Shown piece by piece: positions 8,820-10,720 of a DNA stretch of 10,720 nucleotides. The stretch spans positions 1 to 10,720 of the forward strand of contig JASAOO010002834.1 in the NCBI GenBank assembly GCA_030849075.1. The letters are read 5' to 3'. Numbering within the stretch: the first letter of the stretch is position 1; every line of letters begins with the position of its first letter. The notes below the pieces were generated by a model that saw only the letters and a list, made by a program, of their open reading frames with translations, had not been told where the DNA came from and made no database searches. Source of the DNA: Zelonia costaricensis (Eukaryota > Euglenozoa > Kinetoplastea > Trypanosomatida > Trypanosomatidae). The translations under genes and the position numbers were made by a program.

Positions 8820-9053
8820 AGTCAGCGAAGGTCAGACTTGGCGTTTTTTTTTTGTTTTTCGTTTAGCGTTCTCGTGGAGGCAAGGTCTTCGTGTGGGTAT
8901 TGTTGTTGGTTTGTTTTGACTGTGCTCTTCTCTGACTTGGCGGGTCGCTGCAAGAATGGGCGGAGGGGAAAAAGAAAATAAAGCACACTCTTGTCACACG
9001 ACGAAAACAAAAACGGTGGTGCAGTTTTTTTTTCTGTATTTTTGCGGTCGAGT

Positions 9054-9074
9054 GGCGCGCGCAAAAAACGCGCC
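9054..9074. repeat. Short GC-rich inverted repeat with an A6/T6 loop
   Basis: GGCGCG (9054-9059) is complementary to CGCGCC (9069-9074), with a nine-base loop containing six A on + (six T on -). A transcript from either strand could form a six-base-pair hairpin. It may be chance; no known regulatory element is matched. Confidence 0.45.
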
Positions 9075-9364
9075 GTTCACTTCTCTGTCCTGTTTGTTGC
9101 TTATACTACAAGGAGGGGGGGGGGGCTGCTCGGTGCGCGGGCTTCAGCAAGAGGAGTGCGAAGACAGGGGTGCCAGCGGCGGAGCGCAAACCAGCTTTCG
9201 TGGGCGTGAAACAGGACGTCGTGCAGTGGTCAGCGGAAGGGGACGAAGACAACGAGACGCAGCCTCGGGACGGCACGACAGTGGCGAAGAGAAACGCGGC
9301 GCGCTTCTGTTCGACTACGTGCTGGATCCCTTTGTGAACTTAGTTTGTGTTTTTGTGTCTGCTA

Positions 9365-9398
9365 CTCTTTTTTTTCGTTTTTTTTTTTTGCTCTACAG
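9365..9398 (+). promoter_or_regulatory. Acceptor-like polypyrimidine-AG on the + strand
   Basis: On + a run of about 30 nt, nearly all pyrimidines (only single G at 9377 and 9390), ends in CTCTACAG with AG at 9397-9398. It has the form of a spliced-leader acceptor but lies on the strand opposite to the large gene, and no convincing + coding frame follows. It could mark antisense transcription or be incidental low-complexity sequence. Confidence 0.25.
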
Positions 9399-10333
9399 CG
9401 CTAACGTGTTGCCTCGGCACACACCTAGGGCTTCTTGTGTTGTGTTGTGTTGTGGTACGTCGGCACGGCACGGCACTTTTTGTACTATTCCTCTCTCCGT
9501 GTGAGGGTTTCGGTGCCGCGAACTGACGGAGCCTGCAGTCCGGCCCACGCAGTAGCCCGGTCGCTGTCACGCCGAGCGGCGTCGCGAGTGTGCAGATGAA
9601 GGAGAAAAAAAAGGCCACACACGCACACAGATGATACTTGACAGACGAAGAGCACAAAGGCAGAACAAAAAGGGGGGAGAGGGAGAGAGAGGAGAAGTAC
9701 GCGAGACGCAAAGCAGGTATGACGAAGAACGGCGGTAGCAACCAGGGAGCGGGAGCGTGAGGTGAAAGACACACAAGGCACGAAACGCAGTATTGGGAAA
9801 GATTGGGAGAAGAGAGGAGCGCGGTGCGCGATCAGCGAGAAACAACAACAGAAAAAAGGAAAGCGAAACAAGCAAAAGTGAGAATGAAAAAAAAAGGAGA
9901 AAGGTGAAAGGGACGAAGACACACACACCCACTCACACACGCACACACAGAGGGACCACAGGGGCCGGCACTGCAAAGGACGCCGCGTTGAGTCCACACC
10001 GCACCTCTTCTCCTCGACACGTTCGGCAAGAAAGATGGTGGCAGGAGGTGGAGGCAGTCGTGCACGGAGGCGGGTGCGCTGGCGTGGTGAGGGGCTGCCC
10101 TTTGCCCGAAAGCGCAGGGGCAGGGCGACGCCGAGGAGAAGAGGGGTGAGAGGGATTGGGGTCTGAACGGACTCTATTGGAGTACCACAACGGCACAGAG
10201 AGAACACGAGCGTGGCACGCCAAAGCCGAGGAACACTCTAGACGAGAGGAAAACACAAACAGGGCACACAACGACGTAAAGGGAAAAAGGAACTGAAGAA
10301 GCAGCTGAATGAGGTGAGCGACCAGAACACACT

Positions 10334-10352
10334 CACACACACACACACACAC
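10334..10352 (+). repeat. CA microsatellite
   Basis: An almost perfect CA repeat on + in the far part of the gene-free region. Confidence 0.85.
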
Positions 10353-10571
10353 GCACAAGCGTCTGTGCAACCGCTGAGGTGAGCGAGCGCCGAGGCAGAT
10401 CCGCCCGCAAAGGGGGGGGCGAAGTGAGGGACGGCGAGAGGTGCGGAAATCCGACGTCAAGGCAGACTTGTGTTACGAGACAGAAGAAAGATGGAAAGAG
10501 GGAGAAGAGGCAAGACTAAAAGAGTGGTACATGCAGACACACCCACACCCAGAGGCGCTCACCTGCACGCC

Positions 10572-10594
10572 CACACACACACACACACACACAC
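10572..10594 (+). repeat. CA microsatellite
   Basis: A perfect CA repeat on + continuing into a short imperfect CA/CG stretch. It is one of the longest dinucleotide repeats in the window. Confidence 0.85.
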
Positions 10595-10678
10595 GCACAC
10601 ACTCCCACAGATGCAGTGGACGAGAAAGGAGGGGGGTCACCTGAGCACGCGGTCCCCACGCTGGCACCAGCTTTCGGA

Positions 10679-10720
10679 GGGGGGGGGGGAGGAGGAGGAG
10701 GGAGATGAGGAGGAGGGAGA
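10679..10720 (+). repeat. G11 run and GGA-rich purine tract at the window edge
   Basis: Eleven G are followed by GGA/GGGA units to the last base. On the - strand this is an almost pure pyrimidine tract, cut by the window edge, so its full length is unknown. Confidence 0.85.

Larger units (their letters stand above)
8820..9510. other. Second T-rich-on-plus block with a GC-rich island
   Basis: The + strand is again T-rich, with runs at 8844-8853, 9025-9033, 9368-9375 and 9378-9389. Between them lies a G/C-rich island (about 9125-9337) that is open on + but lacks an ATG. I see no recognisable protein, RNA gene or mobile element. No - strand ATG occurs in this block. Confidence 0.5.
9511..10720. 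other. Gene-free stretch to the right edge, GA/CA-rich on +
   Basis: No supported gene. It has GA-rich DNA with A runs near 9605 and 9890, CA-rich DNA at 9926-9948, and two long CA repeats (10334-10352, 10572-10594). The right edge is a purine block from 10676 with 11 G (10679-10689) and GGA units. On the - strand this edge is a pyrimidine tract of more than 40 nt followed by AG at 10673-10672, so an acceptor could lie here. Only one - strand ATG occurs (10532-10530). Confidence 0.5.

Noticed and set aside
9170..9197. Shared 10-11-base words between 9170-9197 and 10655-10676 (GGTGCCAGCG, ACCAGCTTTCG)
   Set aside because: Many shared 10-mers are expected by chance in a window of this length, and the words do not extend into longer matches.
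9485..10207. Open frame of 240 codons on - with hydrophobic stretches resembling membrane segments
   Set aside because: The hydrophobic parts come from translated pyrimidine and GT repeats. No ATG exists in this interval on -, and overlapping frames look alike.

Overview
The window looks like nuclear DNA of a trypanosomatid of the Leishmania group. The reasons are a single very long intronless reading frame with strongly G/C-ending codons, and flanks made of purine tracts on the + strand (so polypyrimidine tracts on the - strand), CA/GT microsatellites and homopolymers. This is the usual look of a genome with polycistronic transcription and trans-splicing. The assignment rests on sequence style only; no marker gene of the group is present.

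Layout. Bases 1-970 are the 3' flank of the gene: G/GA-rich low-complexity DNA with no supported gene. Bases 971-4915 on the - strand hold the only convincing protein gene, a 1314-residue, Ser/Thr/Ala/Pro/Gly-rich and probably largely disordered protein of unknown function. It carries a seven-glutamine run and several recurring Arg-x-x-Ser motifs. Its reading frame is open further upstream to about 5074, but that extension has no ATG, so the start is placed at 4915. A strong candidate spliced-leader acceptor lies at 5349-5350 and would give a 5' leader of about 433 nt free of any sense ATG.

Bases 5370-10720 have no supported gene. Most of this stretch is purine-rich on +, broken by two blocks (about 6740-7420 and 8820-9510) where + becomes T-rich. 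The simplest reading is the long 3' UTR and intergenic spacer of an upstream - strand gene whose coding part lies beyond the right edge.

The most striking signal is strand-specific. Between 4916 and 10720 I find only three ATG triplets on the - (sense) strand, against about 46 on the + strand, although CA dinucleotides are very abundant on +. No known mobile element, tRNA, rRNA or CRISPR array could be supported.
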